The notes: generated by a model not told the origin, from the sequence alone. Shown: positions 8,610-17,127, numbered from the stretch's first letter. The stretch: 64,000 bases of DNA from Microcoleus sp. bin48.metabat.b7b8b9.023 (GCF_013299185.1 NZ_JAAFKG010000031.1:1-64000), one strand, 5' to 3'. Made by a program: numbers and translations.

Positions 8610-8984
8610 TCATCCCTCTTTAAATACCCAACTAAAACCCAGCTCAATACCGACAGCCTTCTCAATTTCTTCCCAATAAAAATCTTCTAAAACTCCCTGT
8701 TTGTTTTTAATTCTCAGAGCATCTACAGCTCTCATTTGACTTAAGTTTATGTATCGTTCTCCGTTTAGTCCATTTTGCGGGGTTGGAACAACATTCACAA
8801 CGAATGGAAAAGTTTTGTTCCCAGGCAATAAAGGGGCAACTATTGTAGTTGTCCCATTTTGATTGCCAACATCATTCTGCAAAATTAGACAAGGACGCTG
8901 CTTACCGGTTTCATGACCGGTCGTGGGTTCTAGATCGATCCACCATATTTCTCCTCGTTTATAAGTTAATGTCCCGTTAGGCAT
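8610..8984 (-). CDS. MazF/PemK-family mRNA interferase toxin
   Basis: Predicted ribosome-independent endoribonuclease toxin of a type II toxin-antitoxin pair. Seen: the N-terminal GEIWWIDLEPTTGHETGKQRPCLI block (RGEIWxVDLxPxxGxExxxxRP signature), the mid-domain TTIVAPL segment and the C-terminal NLSQMRAVD (conserved xxDQxRxxD region). The 124-residue length is slightly above the usual 110-120. The start overlaps the last 8 bases of the upstream antitoxin gene, typical of translational coupling in such operons. Confidence 0.92.
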   Translation of the reverse strand: MPNGTLTYKRGEIWWIDLEPTTGHETGKQRPCLILQNDVGNQNGTTTIVAPLLPGNKTFPFVVNVVPTPQNGLNGERYINLSQMRAVDALRIKNKQGVLEDFYWEEIEKAVGIELGFSWVFKEG

Positions 8985-9201
8985 TTAAACCATCGCCTAC
9001 CGCAACATCCCAAACAGAAATCTCTTCTTGAAAATCAGGATCGTTAGCCTGCTCTTTATAAGCATTTTCCAGCTCTTCCATCATAATCCTCCTTTTTTCC
9101 TTCCAGAGAATTTCATTTATGAAACTACTACGATTGCTTGCTAGCCGATCGACAAAATCTAGAATTTGGTCATCCAAAGTAATACTGACTTTTTTGCTCA
9201 T
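8977..9201 (-). CDS. Ribbon-helix-helix antitoxin of the MazF pair
   Basis: A 74-residue protein beginning KKVSITLDDQILDFVDRLA, the beta-strand-plus-two-helices pattern of MetJ/Arc (CopG-like) DNA-binding antitoxins, with an acidic C-terminal tail (..DPDFQEEISVWD..) suited to wrapping the toxin. It lies upstream of and overlaps the mazF-like gene by 8 bases. It is expected to neutralise the toxin and repress the operon promoter, which would be in 9202-9250. Confidence 0.88.
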   Translation of the reverse strand: MSKKVSITLDDQILDFVDRLASNRSSFINEILWKEKRRIMMEELENAYKEQANDPDFQEEISVWDVAVGDGLNA

Positions 9202-9257
9202 AACTTACTAAGTTCATGCGACTGACGAGTATGACTGTATTATCATACTAACCAATG

Positions 9258-9396
9258 CTACAACCTTTGGCAATGTGAATCTAGAGGTTCAAGAAGAGCT
9301 AACAGCCCGAAGCCCAGCTTTTCATAGATGTGGCGTGCTGAAGTGCGATCGAGATTGCCTCCGCTCCCGATCGTAACAACAGACACCCAGCCTCTT
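9258..9396 (-). pseudogene. Possible remnant of a GNAT acetyltransferase C-terminus
   Basis: Just downstream of the chpX stop, another minus-strand frame reads ..SARHIYEKLGFG.., matching the common GNAT ending 'ARxxYEKLGF', and ends at about 9258. The frame runs back into the 3' end of chpX. It looks like a decayed fragment. The call rests on this one short motif. Confidence 0.35.
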
Positions 9397-10563
9397 TCAT
9401 CTTTCCGGGAACAACTGACAAGCCCTGATAGTTGGCTGATTTGCCCAATCCAAGCGAGAAGTGCCAAATCGATCCATCCAACCTTCTAAATAAGCCCGAT
9501 TAGCTTTTTTCTCCTCAGGATCGGAGGTGTTCATGGGATGAGGTGCTAAACCGAAAATAGTGGCTGTTGTTACGCAAAACATTGACTTCTGAAAACTTTG
9601 GCAAATTTGCACGCGCACATCGTCTTCGCCGCGACAGCTAGTGCGGTAAATTTCGTGCAAATAATCCGGGAGATAATGCCGCATATCTTGCATCAATTGA
9701 GTTGGCGGAATTCCTGCACCTCCGATGGGTAAAGGATCTGCAAACAAAGCCCCGTAGGCAAATTCTTTTTGTTCTTCTGGGATTTGATGTGCTTGCGCGT
9801 TGTAGGAAACTGTGCCAAAAAAAGCTGTTCCTCTAAAGAAAACTGCTTCTACATAAGGTACTGCTACATCTGCTAAAAAGGTTAAGTTGGCAGATGCGGG
9901 CAGAATATCGTAGACTTCGCCGCGAATCTTGACGCTGTAGGTGATTGGTAACGCTGCGGCGCTTACTAAACCGGCTAAGACGAAATCTACTATCTCTGCG
10001 ATCGACTTAATTGTACCGGCTTCGTAGCGATCGGACAAATCGATAAACAAATCGCTCATTACTCGCCAAAACTGCCCCAAACCCGTGTAATAAGCCAACA
10101 TCCGCACTTGTTCCGGCAAAAACTCCGGGAATGCTTTGTGCAGTCCCTGCATCAAAAAGTTGCCTTTGAGTTTAGCTGCGATCGCCTTTTCGGCCAAATT
10201 GCTAAATTCTGGAGTATCCAAATAACTGTCCAAACCGCCGCCGCCGTGCCACATCATGGTTCTCATGCAATATTCGGCATACTCAAAATTTATGCGATCG
10301 TGCCACAAATAGCGCATTAATTTCGGCGCAGTCACTTCTCCGTTGAAATATTTGAAAAATGGGAAAAGCACTAAAAATTGTTCTTCGGCGATGTAGTTTA
10401 AATTGCGGGAATAGGCATCTAGAACTACACCGTAACTTTTGAGTACGCCGACAACTTCTACTACATTTTCGGTAGATTCTGGAAGCAAAGCTTTGCCTGA
10501 TTCCAAGATGTCAATGTAGGCTGCTAGAGGATGGGAAGATGGTTTTAATACTGTACTTGTCAT
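9397..10563 (-). CDS. chpX: CO2 hydration protein of the NDH-1MS complex (ChpX/CupB type)
   Basis: Thylakoid-associated subunit that, with specialised NdhD and NdhF proteins, turns CO2 into bicarbonate using NDH-1 electron flow. Seen: the family blocks FFKYFNGE, LWHDRINFEYAEYC, MMWHGGGG, PYVEAVFFRGTAFFG and FADPLPIGGAGIPPT. At 388 residues, and lacking the extra segment of CupA, it looks like CupB (constitutive, low-affinity). The last 15 or so residues (after MDRFGTSRL) look unlike the family and run into a possible foreign remnant, so the C-terminus may be altered. It follows ndhD by 172 bases, with a long inverted repeat between. CupA/ChpY is the alternative name. Confidence 0.88.
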   Translation of the reverse strand: MTSTVLKPSSHPLAAYIDILESGKALLPESTENVVEVVGVLKSYGVVLDAYSRNLNYIAEEQFLVLFPFFKYFNGEVTAPKLMRYLWHDRINFEYAEYCMRTMMWHGGGGLDSYLDTPEFSNLAEKAIAAKLKGNFLMQGLHKAFPEFLPEQVRMLAYYTGLGQFWRVMSDLFIDLSDRYEAGTIKSIAEIVDFVLAGLVSAAALPITYSVKIRGEVYDILPASANLTFLADVAVPYVEAVFFRGTAFFGTVSYNAQAHQIPEEQKEFAYGALFADPLPIGGAGIPPTQLMQDMRHYLPDYLHEIYRTSCRGEDDVRVQICQSFQKSMFCVTTATIFGLAPHPMNTSDPEEKKANRAYLEGWMDRFGTSRLDWANQPTIRACQLFPER

Positions 10564-10671
10564 TTGATTTGAACCTTAATTGAATAACTATGTTTTAGCT
10601 TTGGTTCGTAGTTGCGCTTGAGGGTTCATGAGAGCGAGTCAACGCACAACTACATTGAATAACTATGTTTT

Positions 10672-10725
10672 AGGTATGTAGTTGCGCTTTAGCGCCGGCC
10701 GGCGCTGAAGCGCAACTACATACCT
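10672..10725. repeat. Inverted repeat between ndhD and chpX (GTAGTTGCGC family)
   Basis: Arms AGGTATGTAGTTGCGCTTTA and its complement meet at GCGCCGGCCGGCGC. It is related to the copy at 1663-1732, and a degenerate extra copy lies at about 10605-10655. It lies inside the presumed ndhD-chpX transcript, so it could alter the relative amounts of the two messages. Confidence 0.8.
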
Positions 10726-10735
10726 ATGAAAGATA

Positions 10736-12250
10736 TCACTCTAAGTTTTGAGCAACTTGTTTAACTTGTGCGGGTACTGTCGATACTAAGCCGATCGCAG
10801 TTTTCTCACTCAAAGCCACTAAAACTCCGGGCTGTATTCCCATGATGGCGATGATTACTGCTAAAACTAGCGAAGGAATGCGATCGCCCCAGCGCACTTG
10901 CGGTAAATTGACTACCAAATCGGAAAGGCGGCCGAAAAAGGCGCGGTTGACCATAATTAAAAAGTAAACTGAAGTCAAACCAGTCCCGATCATGCAGAGC
11001 AAAGTTTGGATGGGAAACACTGGTAAACTGCCCCTAAATATCAAAAATTCAGCAATAAATCCCGACAACCCGGGAATGCCGGCACTCGCCATCACGCCGA
11101 CAATCATTAAACTGCCAATTACCGGCAAACCGCGATCGGGATTGAACAAACCTTTGAGCACATCTATGTTGCGACTGCCGGATTTTTTGTAAACAATCCC
11201 GACACTCAAAAATAGCAACCCTGAAATTAAACCGTGGCTAACCATTTGCAACACAGTTCCTATCATACTAATCTCAGTAGCTGCGGCGCTAGCTAGCAAA
11301 ATGTAGCCCATGTGCGCGATCGAACTGTACGCTACAATTTTTTTCATGTCTTTTTGGGCGATCGCGCAACTAGCCCCGTAAAGCACACTCACCACCGCCC
11401 AACTCGCCAACCAAGGTGCAGCCACCGCCCACGCATCCGGGAACAAACCCATACCAAAGCGCAGCATCCCGTAGGTTCCCAGCTTCAACAGCACCCCCGC
11501 CAGCAGCACTGAAACCGGAGTCGAAGCTTCTACGTGAGCATCCGGAAGCCAAGTATGAAAAGGCACCAAGGGAATCTTAATTCCAAAGGCCAGCAATATC
11601 CCAGCCAGCAATACAATTTGTCTGACCAAAGGCAAGGGCGAGCCTCCTTCCAAATGCGATGCACCGGCTGCACCAACCATATCGAAACTAGAAGCACCGC
11701 TCAGCCAAACTACACCCAAGAAAGCAGCCAGCAATACTATTCCCGAAAATGCCGTATAGATTAAAAACTTAGTCGCTGCATAGCCTCGGCGCTCGCCTCC
11801 CCAAATTGCAATTAACAGGTAAAGCGGAATTAGTTCTACCTCGAAAAACAGGAAAAATAGCAGCAAGTTTTGAGATAAAAAAGCTCCCGTGACGCCACCA
11901 CTAATTAACAGCATCAAAGAATAATAAAGTCGAGGTCTGCGGATCGCCTCATCCGTAGCGTAAATCGCTACTCCTGTCAGTAGGGTATTTAAAATTACCA
12001 AGGGCAGAGACAAACCATCAACGCCGAGATTGTAATTAAATCCCAAATCATCGATCCAAGGAATAAATTCCGAAAACTGTAATTGGCTGCTGTTGGCATC
12101 AAACTGAGCTGCCACAAACACCGATAGAATAAAAGTTACACCCGCAATGGCGATCGCGGCATTCCGAACTATTTTAGAGGCGATCGCACCGGGCCAAAAC
12201 CCAATCAGGGCGGCGACCAACATTGGTATCCAGATTAAAGCACTGAGCAT
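10736..12250 (-). CDS. ndhD: NADH dehydrogenase-like subunit NdhD (CO2-uptake type)
   Basis: Proton-pumping antiporter-like membrane subunit (NuoM family) of NDH-1. Seen: 504 residues with about 13-14 hydrophobic helices and the NuoM blocks VGVDGLSLPLV, FFEVELIPLYLLI, AFGIKIPLVPFHTWLPDAHVEA and VAYSSIAHMGY. The lysine in FGIKIP and the glutamate in FEVELIP are the channel residues. Grouped with ndhF and chpX, it is most likely NdhD4 (or NdhD3) of an NDH-1MS CO2-uptake complex, not the respiratory NdhD1/2. It is separated from ndhF by a tnpB insertion and a Uma2 remnant. Confidence 0.93.
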   Translation of the reverse strand: MLSALIWIPMLVAALIGFWPGAIASKIVRNAAIAIAGVTFILSVFVAAQFDANSSQLQFSEFIPWIDDLGFNYNLGVDGLSLPLVILNTLLTGVAIYATDEAIRRPRLYYSLMLLISGGVTGAFLSQNLLLFFLFFEVELIPLYLLIAIWGGERRGYAATKFLIYTAFSGIVLLAAFLGVVWLSGASSFDMVGAAGASHLEGGSPLPLVRQIVLLAGILLAFGIKIPLVPFHTWLPDAHVEASTPVSVLLAGVLLKLGTYGMLRFGMGLFPDAWAVAAPWLASWAVVSVLYGASCAIAQKDMKKIVAYSSIAHMGYILLASAAATEISMIGTVLQMVSHGLISGLLFLSVGIVYKKSGSRNIDVLKGLFNPDRGLPVIGSLMIVGVMASAGIPGLSGFIAEFLIFRGSLPVFPIQTLLCMIGTGLTSVYFLIMVNRAFFGRLSDLVVNLPQVRWGDRIPSLVLAVIIAIMGIQPGVLVALSEKTAIGLVSTVPAQVKQVAQNLE

Positions 12251-12309
12251 TAATTAAAACTTTCCCTTATTACACAATATTTAGAACTATATGTGAACTA
12301 ACCTGACGG

Positions 12310-13743
12310 TCAACTGAGTACAGTTAGACCGCAGGCTTCTTTTTCCTTTTTTTCAAAGGCTTTTTTGAGTGACGGAGTTCCCCCGCCACTTTCGTAACTC
12401 AATCCAATCTTCTTTATAAGTTTGGCTGAATTTTCATCTCGATCCAAGGATTCTCCACACTGACAAGAATGCCACCGATCTGATAATTCTTTCGGAACTT
12501 TGTTGAGGCAATCCCAGCAATGTTGAGAAGTTCCTTTGGGGTCAACAAATAGAACAGTTTTACCTAACTTCCCAGCAACATATTTGAGAACGCTGGCGAA
12601 TTTTCCGTGAGCAGCATCAAGCATCGATTTGTTCAAGCCACTTTTTGCTGACTGGCCGTTCGGCAAATAAACCAAATTGCCATTCTCAATGTCAGTTTTA
12701 GGCTGGGCGCGTCTAGTTAGATTTTTAACACTCAAGTCTTCAACAACTAAAACTTCACACTTGCTAAGTAACTCATGTGCAGTTTTGAATTGAAAATCTA
12801 ATCTAGCTCTAGCTACGAACTGATGGAGTTTGGAAATCTTGTCCTTGATAACTTTCCAAGGCTTAGAACCCTTAACTCTATTAGCTAACTTCGCTTGAAG
12901 TCTTGCTAATTTCTCAGCCGACTTCCTTAAAAACCTAGGATTCTCAACCCTTTCCCCATTGGATAGGTAAACGTAATTGGTTATTCCCAAATCAATACCA
13001 ACAGAATTTTCGACCGTCGGTTGAATTTCTGCAACCGTTACGGGAACCGTTTTATCTTCTAGCGTTAGGGAAATATACCACCCATCCGCTTCTCTGATAA
13101 CTGTACCCGTCTTAACTTTGAACTTTGTTGGTATTGGACGGTGGAAAACCATAGGCACTTGACCTATTTTGACGAGACTAATACAAATCCTATCTTGCTC
13201 GTCCTTGACAATATCTAAGTTATCTAGTTGAGGATAAGTGAAGGATTTGTAGTAGTTAAGCCCTTTGAATCTGGGCTTCCCTCTACGATTGCCGTTTTTA
13301 TCTGGCGTGGTGAAATTTGAAAAGGAAGTTTCAACTCTGTTGACGACATCTTGCAAAACCTGAGAATCCAACGCTTTGTAGTCAGGAAATAGTTTTTTGG
13401 TGTTTTTCAGGTCGGCAAGTTGTATCGTTTGCCACTGTACATATCCGCTTTCAATGTTCGAGAAAACATCACCTTTATTGGTCAAAGAATTGCCTGACTC
13501 ATCCTTTTTTCTGCCGTTCCTAGTTTGCACCCTAGTTAAGGGAATATTTTGATAAATTTCCTCAATCGGGACTATCGAAACAATCAATGGGCAGGCGTTG
13601 ATAGGTGTTCTCGTGGCTTCCCACCACCTAAATCTTTCGCCGAGTCGGTAGTTGTACTGCCGACGGCAGAGTTCTAAATGAGCCACAATAGTTGTTAGTT
13701 GGGCTTTTGTAGGTTTGAGGCGGTATTTGTACGTGAGTTGCAT
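12310..13743 (-). CDS. tnpB: TnpB, IS200/IS605-type RNA-guided nuclease
   Basis: TnpB (OrfB) family, the transposon-encoded RNA-guided DNA nucleases ancestral to Cas12. Seen: N-terminal helical domain (MQLTYKYRLKPTKAQ), a split RuvC domain with D251 (GIDLGITNY), E335 (LVVEDLS) and a DRD motif at 434-436, and a zinc ribbon with Cys 409, 412, 427 and 429. Length 477 and all three acidic motifs suggest an intact protein. No tnpA is nearby, so the element can only move with help. A guide (omega) RNA normally overlaps the tnpB 3' end and the element right end, here expected at about 12250-12400 on the minus strand. It interrupts ndhF-ndhD in the same orientation. Confidence 0.92.
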   Translation of the reverse strand: MQLTYKYRLKPTKAQLTTIVAHLELCRRQYNYRLGERFRWWEATRTPINACPLIVSIVPIEEIYQNIPLTRVQTRNGRKKDESGNSLTNKGDVFSNIESGYVQWQTIQLADLKNTKKLFPDYKALDSQVLQDVVNRVETSFSNFTTPDKNGNRRGKPRFKGLNYYKSFTYPQLDNLDIVKDEQDRICISLVKIGQVPMVFHRPIPTKFKVKTGTVIREADGWYISLTLEDKTVPVTVAEIQPTVENSVGIDLGITNYVYLSNGERVENPRFLRKSAEKLARLQAKLANRVKGSKPWKVIKDKISKLHQFVARARLDFQFKTAHELLSKCEVLVVEDLSVKNLTRRAQPKTDIENGNLVYLPNGQSAKSGLNKSMLDAAHGKFASVLKYVAGKLGKTVLFVDPKGTSQHCWDCLNKVPKELSDRWHSCQCGESLDRDENSAKLIKKIGLSYESGGGTPSLKKAFEKKEKEACGLTVLS

Positions 13744-13775
13744 TTTTTAACTTCCTTTTTTCGACCTGCCTTAAT

Positions 13776-13828
13776 GTACCATTTCTTTGGATTTAATGTA
13801 AGACAAAGTACATCAAAGTTAAAGGTAC
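13776..13828. repeat. Imperfect palindrome upstream of tnpB, candidate left end
   Basis: GTACCATTTCTTTG and CAAAGTTAAAGGTAC are nearly reverse complements flanking about 24 bases, 33 bases upstream of the tnpB start. IS200/IS605 ends form subterminal hairpins of this sort. The exact element boundary is not resolved. Confidence 0.4.
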
Positions 13829-13963
13829 TTGAAATGTCTAATTGTCGGTTTCCGTCCGCGACACCCGACGCTTCTGGACATCCCTACGGTAATTTATTCG
13901 GGGTACTTCGCGCAGCAATTGAGATTAATCCCCTCTAAATATACCCTTAGACTTCCCGGCTGG

Positions 13964-14116
13964 TAGTTAATCGACCCCGACAAACATACAGTAACGATTT
14001 ACACTCCCCAAGCCGAGCCAGTTGTATTGACAGACGGCGACACGATTTCAATACCAGAACTTTTACCCGGTTGGGAAGTTCCGGTTGGAGAATTGTGGCC
14101 GATCGACTTTGAATAA
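13964..14116 (+). pseudogene. C-terminal remnant of a Uma2-family endonuclease gene
   Basis: In the frame ending TAA 14114-14116 the peptide is LIDPDKHTVTIYTPQAEPVV then LTDGDTISIPELLPGWEVPV. This matches the end of the Uma2 (DUF820, PD-(D/E)XK-like) family, where WLIDPxxxTVxVY is followed by GFxxxVxxLF. A TAG stop precedes the Leu codon and the sequence upstream is unrelated, so only about 50 codons survive. It lies between tnpB and the ndhF 3' end. Confidence 0.7.
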
Positions 14117-14190
14117 AACTAGGGACAAAGCAGACAAACCAAAAACAATTTATCTGCGTTGATCCGCGTTTATCCACCAACATCTGCGGT

Positions 14191-16065
14191 TTAGAATTGC
14201 CAAATAATCAGCGCCAGCAACCCAGCAACTCCCGCAGCAATAGTCAACACATAAAACTGCGATTGACCCGTGCCGCTGTACTTCAAACCTTCACCGCTGA
14301 AAATTGTGGCAAAACCAAACAAATTCACCACCCCGTCTACTACATACTTATCAGTCCAAGCGCTGATTTTCGCAATAGAAGCGACGGCCCAAACCACAGT
14401 CAAGCGGTAAACTCGATCGATATAAAAGTCGTAAGCAAACAAATCCTGCACCGCTGGCACCGGCAGTCGTACCGGTCGAGGTAAAACGTTGTACCAATAA
14501 ATCGCCACGCCAACGCCAACCCCAATCAAGCCAGATAACACCAACAGCGGAATATCTAGAGTCTTCAGCAGCAAATTTAAAGTATCAAAATCCCCAGTTT
14601 CTGCCCAAGGCCCAGTCCAACTAATTAAAAGTTGCCACTGCTGCAACATCCAAGGCACCAACAGCCCAATCACCGTCAAAATTACCATCGGCAAAGCCAT
14701 CGGCCAACCGACTTCCGGAGCTCTGCGAGTTTTGGGCTGCGGTTTTCCGACAAATACTAAGGCGAATACGCGAGTTAAATTGAGCGCAGTTAAACCGTTA
14801 ACTAACAGCAGCACAACTACCAACCACAATGGCACTGTCCAAAAACCGTTCAGCCACCGTCGCATTACCCAGAAGTTGCCCATCGGTAATAGGGCTACCA
14901 TCCCCGCAGCGCCGACTAAATAAGCCATTGTTGTGGCGGGCATCTTTGACCACAACCCACCCATTTCTGTTAAATCTTGAGTGTTGGTTGTGACAATTAC
15001 TGAGCCTATGCTCATGAATAATAGTCCTTTGGCGATCGAGTGCGCGAACAGCAGCAGCAATGCAATGTCAACGTGATTCTGCCCCACCGCGATAAACACT
15101 AAACCCATAGAAGCACTGGTAGAATGCGATAGTGCTCTTTTGATATCGATTTGGGCGATCGCCACTAAGGAAGCCCCAACCGCCGTCACCGCACCCAAAA
15201 CCACCAGCACCAAACCAGTTATCGGCGATAGCGCTAAAACAGGCTGAAGTTTAATCAAAACATAAGCCCCACCACCCACAACTACCGTATTCCGCATAAT
15301 CGAAGCCGGGTTGGGCCCTTCCATCGCCTCGTCGAGCCACAGGTGAAACGGAAATTGAGCGCACTTAGCTGTAGGTGCGGCAATTAAAGCCAAGCCTAAA
15401 AGAGTCGCTACTAAAGGAGATAAAGTTGCAGTTTCCGCCCATTCTTCTAAATCGGAAAAATTTAAACTTCCGGCTAAAGTTGAAAGCGTTACTACTCCCA
15501 TCAGCAGCGGTACGTCTCCTACACGCTTGGTTAAAAACGCATCTCTAGCCGCCGTCACTACCAGCGGTTGAGCGTACCAAAATCCGACTAGCAAATAAGT
15601 TGAAAGCGTCAGCACTTCGAGCAAACCGTAAGTTAGCAGCAGCGAGTCGCTAATCGCAATCCCGCTAATTGCCGCTTCAAAAAAACCGAGCAGCCCAAAA
15701 AATCGAGCTAGCGCCCAGTCTTTTTCCATGTAGCCCAGTGCGTAAATTTGTGCTAGCAAACTCAGAACTGTCACCAGTTCCATTGCTCCGACGCTGGTCG
15801 TGGAGATTTCTATGGCAAAAGACAAATCTAAATCTGCTGCTTGCACCCAGTGGAGGAGCAAGTGTTGGGGCGCTCGATCCCAAGTTGCTGTAAAAATCAC
15901 TGACCCGTGGATGAAAGCCAGCACGCTCATCAGTAAATTGAAGTAAGCCGCAGGTCTTGGCCCTGTTGTGCGAACGGTTCCCGTAGACCACGGCAAAGTT
16001 AGAATCGCGCCTATTAAGCCATATAAAGGTATCCACCAACAGGTTTGGAGGAGAAATTCTGTCAT
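14191..16065 (-). CDS. ndhF: NADH dehydrogenase-like subunit NdhF (CO2-uptake type)
   Basis: NuoL-family antiporter-like membrane subunit of NDH-1, 624 residues. Seen: many hydrophobic helices, the channel blocks APTAKCAQFPFHLWLDEAME and MRNTVVVGGGAYVL, the SHSTSASMG segment and a long C-terminal amphipathic region. The sequence is shorter and more divergent than respiratory NdhF1, as for NdhF3/NdhF4. With ndhD and chpX it forms the leftward CO2-uptake cluster. The start is ATG 16065, which is ATGA. The 439 bases just upstream are a mobile RNA-like element with no Shine-Dalgarno sequence close to the start, so this gene's leader has been replaced. Confidence 0.93.
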   Translation of the reverse strand: MTEFLLQTCWWIPLYGLIGAILTLPWSTGTVRTTGPRPAAYFNLLMSVLAFIHGSVIFTATWDRAPQHLLLHWVQAADLDLSFAIEISTTSVGAMELVTVLSLLAQIYALGYMEKDWALARFFGLLGFFEAAISGIAISDSLLLTYGLLEVLTLSTYLLVGFWYAQPLVVTAARDAFLTKRVGDVPLLMGVVTLSTLAGSLNFSDLEEWAETATLSPLVATLLGLALIAAPTAKCAQFPFHLWLDEAMEGPNPASIMRNTVVVGGGAYVLIKLQPVLALSPITGLVLVVLGAVTAVGASLVAIAQIDIKRALSHSTSASMGLVFIAVGQNHVDIALLLLFAHSIAKGLLFMSIGSVIVTTNTQDLTEMGGLWSKMPATTMAYLVGAAGMVALLPMGNFWVMRRWLNGFWTVPLWLVVVLLLVNGLTALNLTRVFALVFVGKPQPKTRRAPEVGWPMALPMVILTVIGLLVPWMLQQWQLLISWTGPWAETGDFDTLNLLLKTLDIPLLVLSGLIGVGVGVAIYWYNVLPRPVRLPVPAVQDLFAYDFYIDRVYRLTVVWAVASIAKISAWTDKYVVDGVVNLFGFATIFSGEGLKYSGTGQSQFYVLTIAAGVAGLLALIIWQF

Positions 16066-16504
16066 AAAAATAAAGTCGGTAAGTGGGAAACTCAGTGTTT
16101 TCAGACCTGAGAGGGAAACGCCCCGGTGGTTTCAACCGCCCTGAATCTTTTTTTCTCCATTACCGCCTTGGAGTTGCTTGACTTGGTGTACTTTTGTAAT
16201 GTACTTTCGGCGGGACAGTTACCACCTCAAATCTCGCAACCCTGTACGCATAATGTTTGCTCCGGTAAGAGCCTCCCTTTCGGGGTAATGTTCGCTTCGC
16301 CAATGTTATAAGAGCTTTTTATACCTGCAACACTGTATCAGTGACTTTAATACTGTTTAATTGCAGATGACAGAGCCCAAAACTAGCGTCGCATTCGCCG
16401 GTGTCGTGACTCCAATAACGTAGACCTCTAAGATCTTAGGCTGGTCAGCACAGCTTGGTCGATTTCTCTTACAAGCTCAGTCCCTTTAGGGCTGAGTTAC
16501 TGAC
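16066..16504 (-). ncRNA. HEARO/OMEGA-like structured RNA element, copy 1 (upstream of ndhF)
   Basis: Homologous over its length to 60606-60917, read on opposite strands. Both copies begin GTC(A/G)GTAAC(T/C)CAG, contain CTGACCAGCCTAAGA, GGAGTCACGACACC, CAATTAAACAGT, AACATTGGCGAAGC and AAGGGAGGCTC, and end TTTCCCA(C/T)TTACCGA followed by a T-rich stretch and the ATGA of the next gene. The first stem changes in a compensatory way: CTCAG/CTGAG here, CCCAG/CTGGG in copy 2, with inner CCC/GGG versus GTC/GAC. This copy has about 130 extra bases after GGAGGCTC..GAGC. The sequence style and the ATGA flank fit HEARO RNAs, the OMEGA guide RNAs of IscB nucleases. No IscB gene is present. The homology is directly visible; the HEARO name is inference. 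Confidence 0.6.
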
Positions 16505-16708
16505 TTAATTTATCCGTTAAACTTCAAATTACCGGCTACCTTTATACAAAGGCAGTTCCGGGCGATCGCGCCACAACGTAAAACTTTGACTAAACCCGAT
16601 CGTATAGCTTTAGCAAAATAATTTGCACCCAAAATTAACTATACATTAAAGCATCAAAACTTAGTATTCTCTGAATACCAAATTACAGGCTGCTGGGGGT
16701 CGGCACTC

Positions 16709-16850
16709 AAAAAAAAAAGCCCGCATCTCGGTCAAGACTGTCTTTTTTGTCTGTTTACCCGCGATCCCCCCTGGGAAATCCCGAAGTTGACCGACACCGA
16801 GATCCCCAGCCCCTACCCACCGAACTCTAGTTTACAGGTATTTATACTTA
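16709..16850 (-). ncRNA. Candidate small RNA with a strong T-tract
   Basis: On the minus strand a GC-rich, self-complementary segment (ATCTCGG 16725-16731 pairs with CCGAGAT 16797-16803; the overlapping TCGGTCAA/TTGACCGA gives an alternative pairing; GGGATTTCCC forms a local hairpin) ends in ten T residues at 16709-16718. A TATAAAT-like -10 lies just upstream, near 16840-16850. It sits in the ndhF-ccmK intergenic region outside the mobile element. A Yfr2/Cyano-1-type RNA is one possibility, but identity is not established. Confidence 0.4.
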
Positions 16851-16992
16851 CTTCACTGCTAGCTCGCCCTTCGCATCTGCTCCAGTTTATATTAAGATTA
16901 TTAAATAAATATTAAATAATTATAAGTAACATAAAAAAATTTAATTTTTGTTATTAAACATTATGATGTTAGTTTATATTGTCAAGGTGGAC

Positions 16993-17023
16993 AGCTTCCC
17001 CTATTCTATAAGGATAGGAAGCT
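16993..17023 (+). promoter_or_regulatory. Leader hairpin of the carboxysome operon
   Basis: AGCTTCCCCTAT and ATAGGAAGCT form an imperfect stem about 105 bases before the ccmK2 start, following an AT-rich tract (16880-16975) that probably holds the operon promoter. The role is not known. Confidence 0.4.
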
Positions 17024-17127
17024 TTACACTGCATTCCTAAATAATGTGGGCCTCCCCGTCCAAATTTTTAGATTTCTCAAAGATTTGTTACGGTAATTCC
17101 GCTAATCCTCAACTTGGAGATTCAAAA

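Noticed and set aside
13699..13938. Plus-strand frame of 79 codons opposite the tnpB start
   Set aside because: Antisense to tnpB and through its probable left end; no motif.
10736..16065. Naming these genes ndhD3/ndhF3/cupA (inducible high-affinity set)
   Set aside because: The hydration protein is short and CupB-like, and no cupS follows; the constitutive set (ndhD4/ndhF4/cupB) fits better, but numbers are not certain, so plain symbols are given.
16066..16504. Reading the ndhF leader element as a cobalamin or other metabolite riboswitch, or as a group II intron
   Set aside because: Its conserved blocks do not match those classes, and an unrelated gene (rplR) has the same leader, which argues for a mobile RNA element rather than a metabolite sensor.
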